Below, in pieces: positions 8,243 to 15,947 of a stretch of DNA of 64,000 nt; position 1 is the first letter of the stretch; the number at the start of each line of letters is the position of its first letter. Position numbers and translations under genes: made by a program. The notes beneath the pieces were generated by a model that worked only from the letters and a program-made list of their open reading frames with translations, did not search any database and was not told the origin of the DNA. The stretch comes from Lachnoclostridium sp. An138 (lineage in GTDB: Bacteria > Bacillota > Clostridia > Lachnospirales > Lachnospiraceae), in the NCBI RefSeq assembly GCF_002160765.1, contig NZ_NFLF01000004.1, forward strand, positions 1 to 64,000, read 5' to 3'.

Positions 8243-8245
8243 AAA

Positions 8246-8517
8246 GTGCAGTTTATGGCGGGAGTATGTGTTCAGGGCGGTTCCCCGGGGACTGGCGAAA
8301 AAAGCCGGGAAGCTTATGCAGAATGGCTTTTCAGCCAGAGACCCGGCCTGCGGAAAAGGCAGCACAGAGCCGGGAACCGGCGCGGAAGAGAAGAGACAGC
8401 GCTTCGCTTTTTGGGAAGCGGAAGGGCCCTCTCTTTTCCAAAGCGCCGGAAGGCTTTTGTCCCCGTTTCCGGGGTGGGAAAGCCCGGACGCGCTTCCATG
8501 AAAAAGGAGAGAAGAAC
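8246..8517 (+). other. GC-rich structured region before the slipin gene
   Basis: No gene is evident. Several strong hairpins occur: CCCGGC/GCCGGG enclosing CTGC/GCAG (near 8341-8375) and CCCCG/CGGGG (near 8461-8474). The sequence is open in more than one frame, but its composition does not look coding and it has no ribosome site until the AAAGGAG at 8502-8508 that serves the slipin gene. It may extend the tRNA-like RNA. Confidence 0.4.
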
Positions 8518-9624
8518 ATGAAGTATGTAATTAAGACGCAGGAATGCGGTTATCTTTTTAAAAACGGGATTCTGAAGAAAATCCTGTTTGCAGGAAAATA
8601 CAGAATCCTTTCGATGTCTGGATGGGAGCTGAAAATCACGGAAATGACGGGAAAGGTGGATACGAAGGGGCTTCCGGCAGAAATTCTGATGGAGCAGCCG
8701 GAATTTGCCTCCCGCGTAGTCCGGGTTCAGATTCCGGATGACTGTATCGGTTTTCACCTGGTAAACGGAGTCTATAGGCAGGTCATCATGGAAGGAGAAG
8801 CGCTCTACTGGAATGTGTTTGAGAAGAACGAAATCCGTCTTGTCAATGTGACGGGAACGGAGATGACGGAGGAGCAGGTCCCGGCCATGTACCGCCATCT
8901 GATTCCGGTGCGCCTTTATAAGCGGTTTTCCGTCGGTGAGGGGGAGACAGGGCTTCTGTACATAGACGGAAAGTTTGAAAAGCAGCTTTCCTCCGGGACG
9001 TATTTCTACTGGATCTACGCCCATGAGGTCAGCATGAAACTTTACAGCCTGAAGGTACAGCAGCTTGAGATCTCCGGGCAGGAGATCCTGACCTCGGATA
9101 AGGTGGGCGTCCGCCTGAACATTCTGTGCAGCTACCGCATCACAAGGCCGCTGGAGCTGATGCAGAAAACCGACAATGTGGCAAATCTTCTGTATACACG
9201 GATTCAATTGCTGGCCAGAGAGTATATCGGTGGCTTCCGTCTGGATGAGCTGCTTGCGCAGAAAGAAGAGATCGGGCGCTTCCTGATGAAGCAGATTCAG
9301 GGAACGCAGGAAGAATACTGTGTGGAGATCCTGCATACAGGCATCAAGGATATCATCCTGCCCGGCGAGATTCGTGACATTATGAATACGGTGCTGGTAG
9401 CGGAGAAGAAAGCACAGGCCAACGTGATCATGCGAAGAGAGGAGGTGGCCTCCACCAGAAGCCTTTTGAATACGGCAAAACTGATGGAAGAGAACAAGGT
9501 CCTCTACCGCTTAAAGGAGCTGGAGTACCTGGAGCGTATCTGCGACCGGGTAGGCTCCATATCCTTAAGCGGCGCAGGAAATATTCTGGAGCAGCTGGCT
9601 GCGCTGGCGCTGCCGAAGGATTAA
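8518..9624 (+). CDS. Slipin / band-7 (SPFH) domain protein
   Basis: The 368 residues contain an SPFH/band-7 domain in the middle (about 150-310), with typical segments such as QEILTSDKVGVRLNILCSYRI and the later EILHTGIKDIILPGEIRDIM. An alpha-helical C-terminus follows. An N-terminal domain of about 130 residues precedes the SPFH core, and I see no transmembrane helix. Slipins and stomatins form ring-like assemblies on membranes, and slipin genes have been reported beside RtcB in bacterial RNA-repair clusters. AAAGGAG sits 9 bases before the ATG at 8518. It is separated from rtcB only by the tRNA-like region, all on one strand. Confidence 0.85.
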   Translation: MKYVIKTQECGYLFKNGILKKILFAGKYRILSMSGWELKITEMTGKVDTKGLPAEILMEQPEFASRVVRVQIPDDCIGFHLVNGVYRQVIMEGEALYWNVFEKNEIRLVNVTGTEMTEEQVPAMYRHLIPVRLYKRFSVGEGETGLLYIDGKFEKQLSSGTYFYWIYAHEVSMKLYSLKVQQLEISGQEILTSDKVGVRLNILCSYRITRPLELMQKTDNVANLLYTRIQLLAREYIGGFRLDELLAQKEEIGRFLMKQIQGTQEEYCVEILHTGIKDIILPGEIRDIMNTVLVAEKKAQANVIMRREEVASTRSLLNTAKLMEENKVLYRLKELEYLERICDRVGSISLSGAGNILEQLAALALPKD

Positions 9625-9658
9625 AACTCTCAGAATCCTTCTGGCCGAAATTTTACTG

Positions 9659-9687
9659 TTGAGAAAATTCTTCATTAATGGTAAACT
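9659..9687 (+). promoter_or_regulatory. Promoter of the polyferredoxin gene
   Basis: TTGAGA, 17 bases and TAAACT, about 48 bases before the start codon. Confidence 0.45.
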
Positions 9688-9734
9688 GGAAAAAACGTCG
9701 AAAGACGTTTAGTAAAGGCTGGAGGAAAGATAAG

Positions 9735-10118
9735 ATGAAGAAACTGATGGTAAAAAAAGGATCTACCTGTATGGCATGTCTGGAGTGCGTCAGAGCCTGC
9801 TCTGAAAGCTTCTATAAGGAATTTGATCCGGACAAATCCTGCATTCAGATTGTAGAGAAGAAGAGTGTGCGTCCGCTGGCATGTCCCCAGTGCGGAAAGT
9901 GCGCGGAGGCCTGCGAGGCCGGCGCGATCAAGCAGAACGCAAAGGGCGTATACATGGTAAATAAAAAGCTGTGTACCGGCTGCGGAAAGTGCGTGGAGGC
10001 CTGTCCGTTCGGACTGATGGTAAAGGCGGAAAGCTCCCCCACCGCTTCCAAGTGCATCGCCTGCGGCATCTGCGCGAAAGCCTGCCCGATGGATGTGCTG
10101 GAGGTTGTAGAGTCATAA
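9735..10118 (+). CDS. 4Fe-4S polyferredoxin (HycB/CooF-like)
   Basis: This 127-residue soluble protein has four cysteine clusters: CMACLECVRAC, CPQCGKCAEAC, CTGCGKCVEACP and CIACGICAKACP. These predict up to four [4Fe-4S] centres, as in the electron-transfer subunits HycB and CooF. GGAGGAAAG lies just before the ATG at 9735. The gene has its own promoter and terminator, so it is probably a separate unit, although it directly follows the slipin gene. No partner oxidoreductase is adjacent, and the electron donor and acceptor are unknown. Confidence 0.85.
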   Translation: MKKLMVKKGSTCMACLECVRACSESFYKEFDPDKSCIQIVEKKSVRPLACPQCGKCAEACEAGAIKQNAKGVYMVNKKLCTGCGKCVEACPFGLMVKAESSPTASKCIACGICAKACPMDVLEVVES

Positions 10119-10154
10119 AAAACGCGGGAGAAGTTTCTTGATTCCGCAGATACA

Positions 10155-10188
10155 GGGATGCTTCGGAAAACCGGGGCATCCCTTTTTT
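10155..10188 (+). terminator. Terminator after the polyferredoxin gene
   Basis: GGGATGC pairs with GCATCCC, followed by TTTTTT. Confidence 0.85.
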
Positions 10189-10308
10189 AACGGGGGCTTT
10201 TCGCTACTATACAGAAAACGGTCTGTGTGCTATGATAAAAAAGGCACAGGTATCCTTTTCCGGTATGCCTGAGCCTGGAGTTTCATTCAAAAAGAAGGAG
10301 TGAACATC

Positions 10309-10950
10309 ATGCAGATTTACATTATCCGCCATGGAGAGACCGACTGGAACACAAAACGTCTTCTCCAGGGCGCGACAGATATTCCCCTGAACCAGAATGG
10401 GATTGAGGCCGCGCGTCTGACCGCGGAAGCGCTGAAGGAGATTCCCTTTGATGAGATCTATACCAGTCCCCTGCAGCGAGCTGTTCAGACGGCGGAAATT
10501 ATGCGCGGGGACCGCAGGATTCCGATTATCAAAGATGAGAGACTGAAAGAAATCAGCTTCGGTCCTTATGAAGGACTTTGCTGCGGGAAAGAAGGCTATA
10601 GCATACCTGATCCGGAGTTTGTGAATTTTTTTCAGAATCCGGCTCATTACAATCCGCCGGAGGGCGGAGAGTCTATCGCCCAGCTCTGTGTGCGGACTAC
10701 GGATTTCCTGACGGAGCTGATTGAAAATCCGGACAACCGGGAGAAAACCATCCTCCTTTCCGGCCATGGCGCCTGTGTCAAAGGGCTTTTATCCAGTCTG
10801 CTGATTACGGATTTGAAGGATTTCTGGAAAGGCGGTGTACATAAGAACTGCGGTGTCTCCATTGTTGAGGTAAAGGACGGAAAGGCCCGGGTTCTGCAGG
10901 AGAATGTGATTTATTATGACGAGAAAAGAAGTACAAATTATATCGAATAA
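10309..10950 (+). CDS. Histidine phosphatase family protein (phosphoglycerate mutase-like)
   Basis: The 213 residues carry the histidine phosphatase signature RHGETDWN near the N-terminus (His forms the phospho-intermediate), the second half of the site (EISFGPYEG) and the C-terminal LSGHGACVKGLL with the second catalytic histidine. The family includes cofactor-dependent phosphoglycerate mutases and many phosphatases; sequence alone does not tell them apart. GAAGGAG lies 9 bases before the ATG. The end overlaps or closely abuts the MGMT gene, so the two are probably co-transcribed. Confidence 0.88.
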   Translation: MQIYIIRHGETDWNTKRLLQGATDIPLNQNGIEAARLTAEALKEIPFDEIYTSPLQRAVQTAEIMRGDRRIPIIKDERLKEISFGPYEGLCCGKEGYSIPDPEFVNFFQNPAHYNPPEGGESIAQLCVRTTDFLTELIENPDNREKTILLSGHGACVKGLLSSLLITDLKDFWKGGVHKNCGVSIVEVKDGKARVLQENVIYYDEKRSTNYIE

Positions 10951-10960
10951 CCGGCCTGAA

Positions 10961-11434
10961 ATGATGAGAAAAATGTATTATCAGTCGCCTGTGGGAAGGC
11001 TGGAGCTGACGGCTGACGAAAAGGGACTCTGCAGCCTTGCCTTCGGGGAGACAGAGCAGTACGCGGAGGTCCAGGAGGAGGAGACGCCTTTTCTGAAATC
11101 CGTCTGCGGACAGCTTCAGGAGTATTTTGCGGGAAAACGGAAGAAGTTTGAGGTGCAGCTTTCTCTTCATGGAACGGATTTTCAGCTTCGGGACTGGCAG
11201 GCGCTTTTACGGATTCCTTATGGGGAGACGAGAAGCTATGGAGAGATCGCCCGGCAGATCGGATGCCCCAGGGGCAGCAGGGCAGTGGGGATGGCCAACC
11301 GGAACAATCCGGTTGCGATTATCGTTCCCTGCCACCGGGTGATTGGCTCAGACGGAAGCCTGACCGGCTATATGGGAAAGAACAAATCCCTGGATATCAA
11401 GGAATATCTTTTAAAGCTGGAAGGAGCGCTGTAA
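10961..11434 (+). CDS. Methylated-DNA--protein-cysteine methyltransferase
   Basis: The protein (157 residues from this start) has the MGMT/Ogt active site PCHRVIGSDGSLTGY, where Cys accepts the alkyl group from O6-methylguanine, and the DNA-binding segment GSRAVGMANRNNP. It repairs alkylated bases directly. The start is uncertain: an earlier ATG at 10916 would overlap the phosphatase gene by 35 bases, and neither has a convincing Shine-Dalgarno sequence. The domain itself begins around MYYQSPVGRLEL. With the AlkD-like gene next to it, this makes a small alkylation-repair cluster. Confidence 0.9.
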   Translation: MMRKMYYQSPVGRLELTADEKGLCSLAFGETEQYAEVQEEETPFLKSVCGQLQEYFAGKRKKFEVQLSLHGTDFQLRDWQALLRIPYGETRSYGEIARQIGCPRGSRAVGMANRNNPVAIIVPCHRVIGSDGSLTGYMGKNKSLDIKEYLLKLEGAL

Positions 11435-11446
11435 AGCGGAAGAACA

Positions 11447-12211
11447 ATGGAGCGGAATATGGAAAAACAGAACACAGAAAAACAGAATACAGGAGTGCCG
11501 GGCTTGACAGAACGGCTCCGGGAGCTGTCAGATTTGAAATACCGGGATTTTCACAGTAAACTGCTGCCGGGAACGGAGAATGTGATGGGTGTGCGCACAC
11601 CGGAACTCCGGAAGCTGGCAAAGGAGATCATAAAAGGTGACTGGGAAACCTTTCTGGAGGAAAATGACCGCGCCTGGTATGAAAATGATATTCTTCAGGG
11701 ACTGGTGACTGCCGGAGCAAAGATGACGCCGGAAGAACGCCTGCGCCGCGTGCGGGCATTTCTGCCGAGAATTGAAAACTGGGCAGTCTGTGATATTTTC
11801 TGCGGCTCCTTAAAGGACGCGGAAAAGTATCCGGAGCTCTACTGGGAGTTTCTAAAGCCTTATGTTCAGTCGGAGAAGCCCTATGAGATCCGTTTTGCGG
11901 TGGTAATGCTGTTAAGCCATTTTGTAAAGAAAGAATATCTGCAGGACGCGTTTGCGTATTTTGACGGGATTCATATGGATCATTACTATGTGCGTATGGC
12001 GGTGGCCTGGGCGGTCTCCGTATATTTTGTACATTTTCCGGAAGAGACATATCAGTATCTGAGGGAGAATCGGCTGGATGACTGGACCTATAACAAAGCC
12101 CTGCAGAAAATCACAGAATCATACCGGGTAAGTCCGGAAACAAAAGGACAGATTCGCGCGATGAAACGGAAGAAAAGTGGAAATCATATGGACGGGAGGG
12201 GTCAGATATGA
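11447..12211 (+). CDS. DNA alkylation repair protein (AlkD-like)
   Basis: The 254 residues resemble the AlkC/AlkD HEAT-repeat family of DNA glycosylases, which remove bulky alkylpurines without base flipping. Recognisable segments are VMGVRTPELRKLAKEI near the N-terminus, then WYENDILQGLV, NWAVCDIFCGSLKD, and YYVRMAVAWAVSVYFVHFPE with DDWTYNKALQKI. The first 20 residues are rich in charged and polar residues and may not be part of the fold. The gene lies 12 bases after the MGMT gene and overlaps the next gene by 4 bases (ATGA), so the three are likely an operon. Confidence 0.87.
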   Translation: MERNMEKQNTEKQNTGVPGLTERLRELSDLKYRDFHSKLLPGTENVMGVRTPELRKLAKEIIKGDWETFLEENDRAWYENDILQGLVTAGAKMTPEERLRRVRAFLPRIENWAVCDIFCGSLKDAEKYPELYWEFLKPYVQSEKPYEIRFAVVMLLSHFVKKEYLQDAFAYFDGIHMDHYYVRMAVAWAVSVYFVHFPEETYQYLRENRLDDWTYNKALQKITESYRVSPETKGQIRAMKRKKSGNHMDGRGQI

Positions 12212-13023
12212 AAAGAAGGATTGCGGCAGGCATCATGGGACTCTGTTTTGTACTGACTGCGTCAGGCTGCATGCTTCGGAGCGGTATCAGTTCGGAAGAG
12301 CTGGAGGCGGAAACGACAGAAATTGAGGAATCGGCGGAAACAGCAGGAACGGCAGGAAATAGGACGGATGGGGCGCTGACAGCAGAGGACCCGGAAAGTC
12401 CGAATGGAGTGGAGGAGGAATACTATCTGTCGGAATCTATCCCGGCCGAGAACTTTGCCTATACCATAGAACCCAGCCCGGAACAGGGAGATCAGATTTT
12501 TACGGTGCAGAACATATCAGAGCAGGATTACAGCTATATTCAGGCGGATATGCTTTTTTACGATGGAAATGATCAGATTGTAGATTATTATTCCGGCTTG
12601 TATCTGTACAATCTGTTTGCCGGAAGCGAGCAGATCCTACGTTTTGCGCCCAGCCTGACATCGGAACAGTATGATCATGTGGAAGTACTGTTTTCCGGCG
12701 ATCGGATGGCGGATGAAAAGACTGCCGATCCTGCAGGAATCCGGATTGAGGAGCAGGCAAGGCTTGCGGATAACCGGATTGTGGCAAAATGTGTCAACGA
12801 TACGGGAGAAGACATTTCCACGGCTTCTTTCCAGATAGATTATTATAAAGGAGAGAAGAAGGTGGCTACGAACTATACGGAGGCCAGTATGCTGGTGAAA
12901 GACAGGGTGTTCGTGGTTTCCTTTGAGGCTCCGTCGGACGGCTGGTATGAGCCTCTTCCGGATGACTATTTCGACAGCTGGGAGATCACAGTTGTAAGAG
13001 CTGCGGCGTTTGCGGCAGAATAG
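12208..13023 (+). CDS. Predicted lipoprotein of unknown function
   Basis: The 271 residues begin with a signal peptide ending in a lipobox (LTASGC), so the mature protein should be lipid-anchored on the outer face of the membrane. A low-complexity acidic linker follows (about residues 28-75). After it come two segments that look like repeated beta-sandwich domains, with comparable passages FTVQNISEQDYSYIQADMLF and IVAKCVNDTGEDISTASFQ. Such FxLYD-like extracellular domains are common in Firmicutes, but I cannot name a function. Its start overlaps the AlkD-like gene by 4 bases. Confidence 0.75.
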   Translation: MKRRIAAGIMGLCFVLTASGCMLRSGISSEELEAETTEIEESAETAGTAGNRTDGALTAEDPESPNGVEEEYYLSESIPAENFAYTIEPSPEQGDQIFTVQNISEQDYSYIQADMLFYDGNDQIVDYYSGLYLYNLFAGSEQILRFAPSLTSEQYDHVEVLFSGDRMADEKTADPAGIRIEEQARLADNRIVAKCVNDTGEDISTASFQIDYYKGEKKVATNYTEASMLVKDRVFVVSFEAPSDGWYEPLPDDYFDSWEITVVRAAAFAAE

Positions 13024-13090
13024 CATCTGCTGTGTCTGCTGCAGACTGTTTTGCGCAGTTTGAAGACAGCTTCATTGCATGGACATAAAT

Positions 13091-13119
13091 TTGACATCTG
13101 TACTGCCATGTTATATAAT
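13091..13119 (+). promoter_or_regulatory. Consensus promoter of the ZIP transporter gene
   Basis: TTGACA, 17 bases and TATAAT, a perfect sigma-A promoter 51 bases before the start codon. Confidence 0.85.
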
Positions 13120-13130
13120 GAGAAAAAAGA

Positions 13131-13144
13131 TTAGTTATGACTAA
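13131..13144 (+). promoter_or_regulatory. Palindromic operator at the ZIP transcription start
   Basis: TTAGTTATGACTAA is a 14-base inverted repeat (12 of 14 positions symmetric) placed 12 bases after the -10 box. The position suits a repressor, and the half-site TTAG resembles DtxR/MntR-type boxes. The regulator is inferred only. Confidence 0.45.
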
Positions 13145-13169
13145 CTATATAAAAAGGAGAAACGGACAG

Positions 13170-13952
13170 ATGACGGGAACAGTTATAAGAGGAATTATGA
13201 TTCCGTTTTTAGGGACTTCACTGGGGGCGGCCATGGTATTTTTCATGAAGCGTGCCCTTCACGAAATGGTGCACCGGGCGCTGACAGGTTTTGCGGCGGG
13301 CGTCATGGTGGCAGCTTCTATCTGGAGCCTTCTGATTCCGGCCATGGATCAGGCTGCGGATATGGGAAGCTGGGCCTTTGTGCCGGCAGCAGCGGGTTTC
13401 TGGATCGGAATCCTGTTTCTGCTGCTCCTTGATCATGTGATTCCCCATCTCCATATGAACAGCAGTGAATGTGAGGGCCCCAGATGCCATCTGCAGAGAA
13501 CAACCATGCTGGTGCTGGCTGTGACTCTTCACAATCTTCCGGAAGGAATGGCGGTGGGAGTCGTCTACGCAGGCATGGCGGAAGGCAATGCGTATATTAC
13601 GGCCGCGGGAGCCCTGGCGCTTTCCCTGGGAATCGCCATTCAGAATTTCCCTGAGGGAGCTATCATTTCCATGCCTCTCCGCTCGGAGGGAGTGGGAAAG
13701 ACGAGGGCTTTTCTGTATGGCGTGCTTTCCGGGATCGTGGAGCCCATCGGAGCTCTTGCTACGATTCTGGCAGCTTCTGTAGTGCTGCCGGCTCTGCCCT
13801 ATCTGTTAAGTTTTGCCGCAGGTGCCATGATGTATGTGGTAGTGGAGGAGCTGATCCCGGAGATGTCATCCGGGAAACATTCCAATATCGGAACAGTTTT
13901 CTTTGCGCTTGGCTTTACGCTGATGATGACGCTGGATGTGGCCCTGGGATAG
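13170..13952 (+). CDS. ZIP-family metal transporter
   Basis: The 260 residues have about eight membrane helices and the ZIP metal-binding motifs HNLPEGMAVGV in helix 4 and QNFPEGAIISMPL in helix 5, with a short histidine-containing loop (DHVIPHLHMN) before helix 4. ZIP proteins carry zinc, iron or manganese into the cytoplasm. I prefer the ATG at 13170, with AAGGAG 11 bases upstream, to an in-frame ATG at 13137 that lies in the palindromic operator. A consensus promoter and a metalloregulator-like palindrome precede it, so repression by metal sufficiency is likely. Confidence 0.9.
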   Translation: MTGTVIRGIMIPFLGTSLGAAMVFFMKRALHEMVHRALTGFAAGVMVAASIWSLLIPAMDQAADMGSWAFVPAAAGFWIGILFLLLLDHVIPHLHMNSSECEGPRCHLQRTTMLVLAVTLHNLPEGMAVGVVYAGMAEGNAYITAAGALALSLGIAIQNFPEGAIISMPLRSEGVGKTRAFLYGVLSGIVEPIGALATILAASVVLPALPYLLSFAAGAMMYVVVEELIPEMSSGKHSNIGTVFFALGFTLMMTLDVALG

Positions 13953-14098
13953 ATACTTTAGTGCGCCAGTTCCGGTTTTGCTTTATATCTGCGTTATGTC
14001 TGCTTTATATATGAGTCGCGGCCGGAGTGTTCTGCGGCCGCCGCTTTTTCGAAGAAAGAAAAGAGACGAAAGAGAAGTGCCTGTCCAGCAGTCCGCCG

Positions 14099-14260
14099 AT
14101 GGCGCCGATGACCTTTCCCATTGTGAATGAGCTGAACATTCTTCCCATAGAGTCTCCTGCCAGTGAGCGGAGTTTTTATATGATTCATGACAATCTTGTT
14201 TTTATGTCTCCGGCAGTTCAGGATTTCCGGCAGTATGTGCTGGAGAAGTGCAGACTTTGA
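14099..14260 (+). pseudogene. Possible C-terminal remnant of a LysR-type regulator
   Basis: An open stretch reads like the last 50 residues of a LysR effector domain (NELNILPIESPASERSFYMI and MSPAVQDFRQYV, then stop). No DNA-binding domain or ribosome site precedes it; the sequence upstream is unrelated. It is probably debris. It could also be chance, so confidence is low. Confidence 0.3.
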
Positions 14261-14275
14261 GTACGGATGGAAAAT

Positions 14276-14315
14276 AATTCCGGGGCAGCCGCTCAAGCGC
14301 GGCTGCCCCGGAATT
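14276..14315 (-). terminator. Strong hairpin terminator
   Basis: AATTCCGGGGCAGCCGC pairs perfectly with its complement around a 6-base loop. A T-rich tract follows on the minus strand, 57 bases after the small gene ending at 14372. Confidence 0.7.
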
Positions 14316-14371
14316 CTGAATACGCCTTGCGGCGCTGCCGGATAGATGCCCCGAAGGACAGAAAACCAGAC

Positions 14372-14599
14372 TCAGATCTCATTGAATACGTATTTGTAGG
14401 TGACAGCGCCCAGAGCCAGCGTATATTTGATTCCGCCGCCCTCCATCTCTTCTTTGACAGCCCGGTCAAAATCTTTCGGGTGCCTGCTCTTTACGTAAGC
14501 TTCAATATCGTCCAGCTCCATCTCAGAGATAGTAGTCTGGGGAACATTGCTGCCACCGCAGGCATTGGTGATTTCCTGGATTACCTCATATTCTTTCAT
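14372..14599 (-). CDS. Small conserved-looking protein of unknown function
   Basis: I do not recognise this 75-residue protein. It has an acidic N-terminal half with a CGGSN segment and a DDIEAYVKSRHPKDF helix, and a hydrophobic C-terminus. It has no signal peptide or membrane helix. A GGAGG-type site close upstream (GGAGGTCGGAATAAA before ATG), a promoter-like sequence and a strong terminator make it a complete single-gene unit, so I consider it real. Confidence 0.65.
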   Translation of the reverse strand: MKEYEVIQEITNACGGSNVPQTTISEMELDDIEAYVKSRHPKDFDRAVKEEMEGGGIKYTLALGAVTYKYVFNEI

Positions 14600-14668
14600 T
14601 TTATTCCGACCTCCGTTCTTTCTATAATCAGTATGCGTCCTGAAACGAAAAACGATACCTGTATCTAT

Positions 14669-14696
14669 ATTGTACTCCTAAAAGTCTAAAAATCAA
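14669..14696 (-). promoter_or_regulatory. Promoter of the 75-residue protein gene
   Basis: TTGATT, 16 bases and TACAAT on the minus strand, about 70 bases before the start codon. Confidence 0.4.
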
Positions 14697-14751
14697 AGTA
14701 TTTTCCGACGACTGTAATAAACGAAATATTTTTGTAATAGTCATGTAAAAA

Positions 14752-14784
14752 TTAAGAAATATTTAAGAAAGATGTAAAGGGAAT
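14752..14784 (+). promoter_or_regulatory. 11-base direct repeats before the response regulator
   Basis: TTAAGAAATAT, TTAAGAAAGAT and GTAAAGGGAAT follow each other with an exact 11-base period. OmpR/PhoB-type regulators bind tandem half-sites with this spacing. The location upstream of such a regulator suggests autoregulation. Confidence 0.45.
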
Positions 14785-14906
14785 GAAAGCTTGCGGATTT
14801 ATAATAAAATCGAAATAAAAAAGGAAGAAATCCCAGCGAAAAAATCGTTTTATTTTAAAAGGATGTTGACAGGCGGGCAGGCAGGAGCCCGGAATGAGGA
14901 AGGAAT

Positions 14907-15617
14907 ATGCATAAGATATTAATTGTAGAACAGGACAGGGCTTTAAATAACGGCATCGCGCTGGCACTGAAGGCGGAGAGCTATCTGTTTCTGCAGGCAT
15001 TCAGACTGAAGGAAGCAGATGAACTTCTGAAAAAACAAAAGGTAGAGCTTGTCATTCTCGATCTGAATCTGCCGGACGGAGACGAGGTGGAATTTTTAAA
15101 GAATATTAAAGAGACATACCATATTCCGGTGGTGATTCTGACGGGCCGGGACATGGAGAAGGATGCGGCGGCGGGCCTGGAATCGGGAGCCGACGACTAT
15201 ATCACGAAGCCCTTCAGTCTGATGGCGCTGCGGGCCAGGGTGAACAATCAGATTCGAAAGACGAGAAGCAGCAGGCTGCAGGTCTATCAGTCCAGAGACT
15301 TTTACTTTTCTTTTCAGCGGATGGAATTTTCAAAAGGAGACCGGAAGGTGGATCTGAGCAGGACAGAGCAGAAGCTGCTGCAGCTTCTCGTGGAGAACCG
15401 GGGACTGACGCTTTCAAGAAATGAGCTCGTCGAGCGGATTTGGGCGGACAGTACCCAGTATGCGGATGAGAATGCCCTTACCGTGCTCGTGAAGCGTCTG
15501 CGGGATAAGCTGGAGGACAATCCGGGCGCTCCCCGTTATATCAAGACAGTATATGGGATTGGATATACCTGGGCGGACGGACGGGAACGCCTGAGCGCGG
15601 GAGCTGGCCGCGGGTAG
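14907..15617 (+). CDS. OmpR/PhoB-family response regulator, orphan
   Basis: The 236 residues have a receiver domain (1-120) with the acidic pocket, the phosphorylation-site Asp in LVILDLNLPDGDE, the conserved Thr in VVILTGRD and the Lys in ITKPFS. A winged-helix effector domain follows (about 135-225), ending in YIKTVYGIGYTW. The protein resembles regulators of Bce/Van-type antibiotic-response systems, which normally have a histidine kinase and ABC transporter directly downstream. None is present here; the next elements are a leader RNA and small genes. The kinase is either encoded elsewhere or lost. Direct repeats upstream suggest autoregulation. Confidence 0.9.
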   Translation: MHKILIVEQDRALNNGIALALKAESYLFLQAFRLKEADELLKKQKVELVILDLNLPDGDEVEFLKNIKETYHIPVVILTGRDMEKDAAAGLESGADDYITKPFSLMALRARVNNQIRKTRSSRLQVYQSRDFYFSFQRMEFSKGDRKVDLSRTEQKLLQLLVENRGLTLSRNELVERIWADSTQYADENALTVLVKRLRDKLEDNPGAPRYIKTVYGIGYTWADGRERLSAGAGRG

Positions 15618-15706
15618 TAAGAGCGTCCCTTGGAGGAGCACGCAGCAGCTGCAGAGCTGCATAAAAAATGAGCTATAAAAATGTGAAAATTACCAGAAAA
15701 AAGTAC

Positions 15707-15735
15707 TTGATCTTTCTGAAAAAATGTATTAGAAT
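15707..15735 (+). promoter_or_regulatory. Promoter of leader RNA A
   Basis: TTGATC, 17 bases and TAGAAT. The transcript would begin about 25 bases before the structured leader. Confidence 0.55.
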
Positions 15736-15768
15736 ACACTTCGTTTCAGAACATAATAATAGAATAAG

Positions 15769-15914
15769 ATCATCGGAGGACGAACCATCGCAATGGTTCC
15801 CAGGATAGCGGACCTGGAGGATGTGCCTGCACATCCATCCGGAAGAAGCTGTCTGGCTGTCGAGAAGATGTCGGGTGCGCCCGGTTATTGTCAGGATAAC
15901 CGGGCGCATTTTTT
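15769..15914 (+). ncRNA. Leader RNA A with intrinsic terminator
   Basis: The element starts ATCATCGGAGGAC. It holds a hairpin GAACCAT-CGCA-ATGGTTC, further hairpins (CCAGG/CCTGG and GGATGT/ACATCC), and then a 53-nt 3' block (15862-15914) that starts GAGAAGATGTCGGG and ends in a terminator (TGCGCCCGGTTAT pairs with ATAACCGGGCGCA, then TTTTTT). CATC at the start can pair with GATG at the end of the junction. The same 5' and 3' blocks flank a shorter version at 17890-17978. It behaves like a riboswitch or attenuator whose ligand I cannot name. Confidence 0.6.
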
Positions 15915-15947
15915 ATGTTCAAAATTATCAGAAAGGATGTGCTTAAA

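Noticed and set aside
8246-8521. Open frames upstream of the slipin start that would lengthen it by 84 residues
   Set aside because: The extension is basic and low in hydrophobics, covers strong hairpins, and the ribosome site fits the ATG at 8518.
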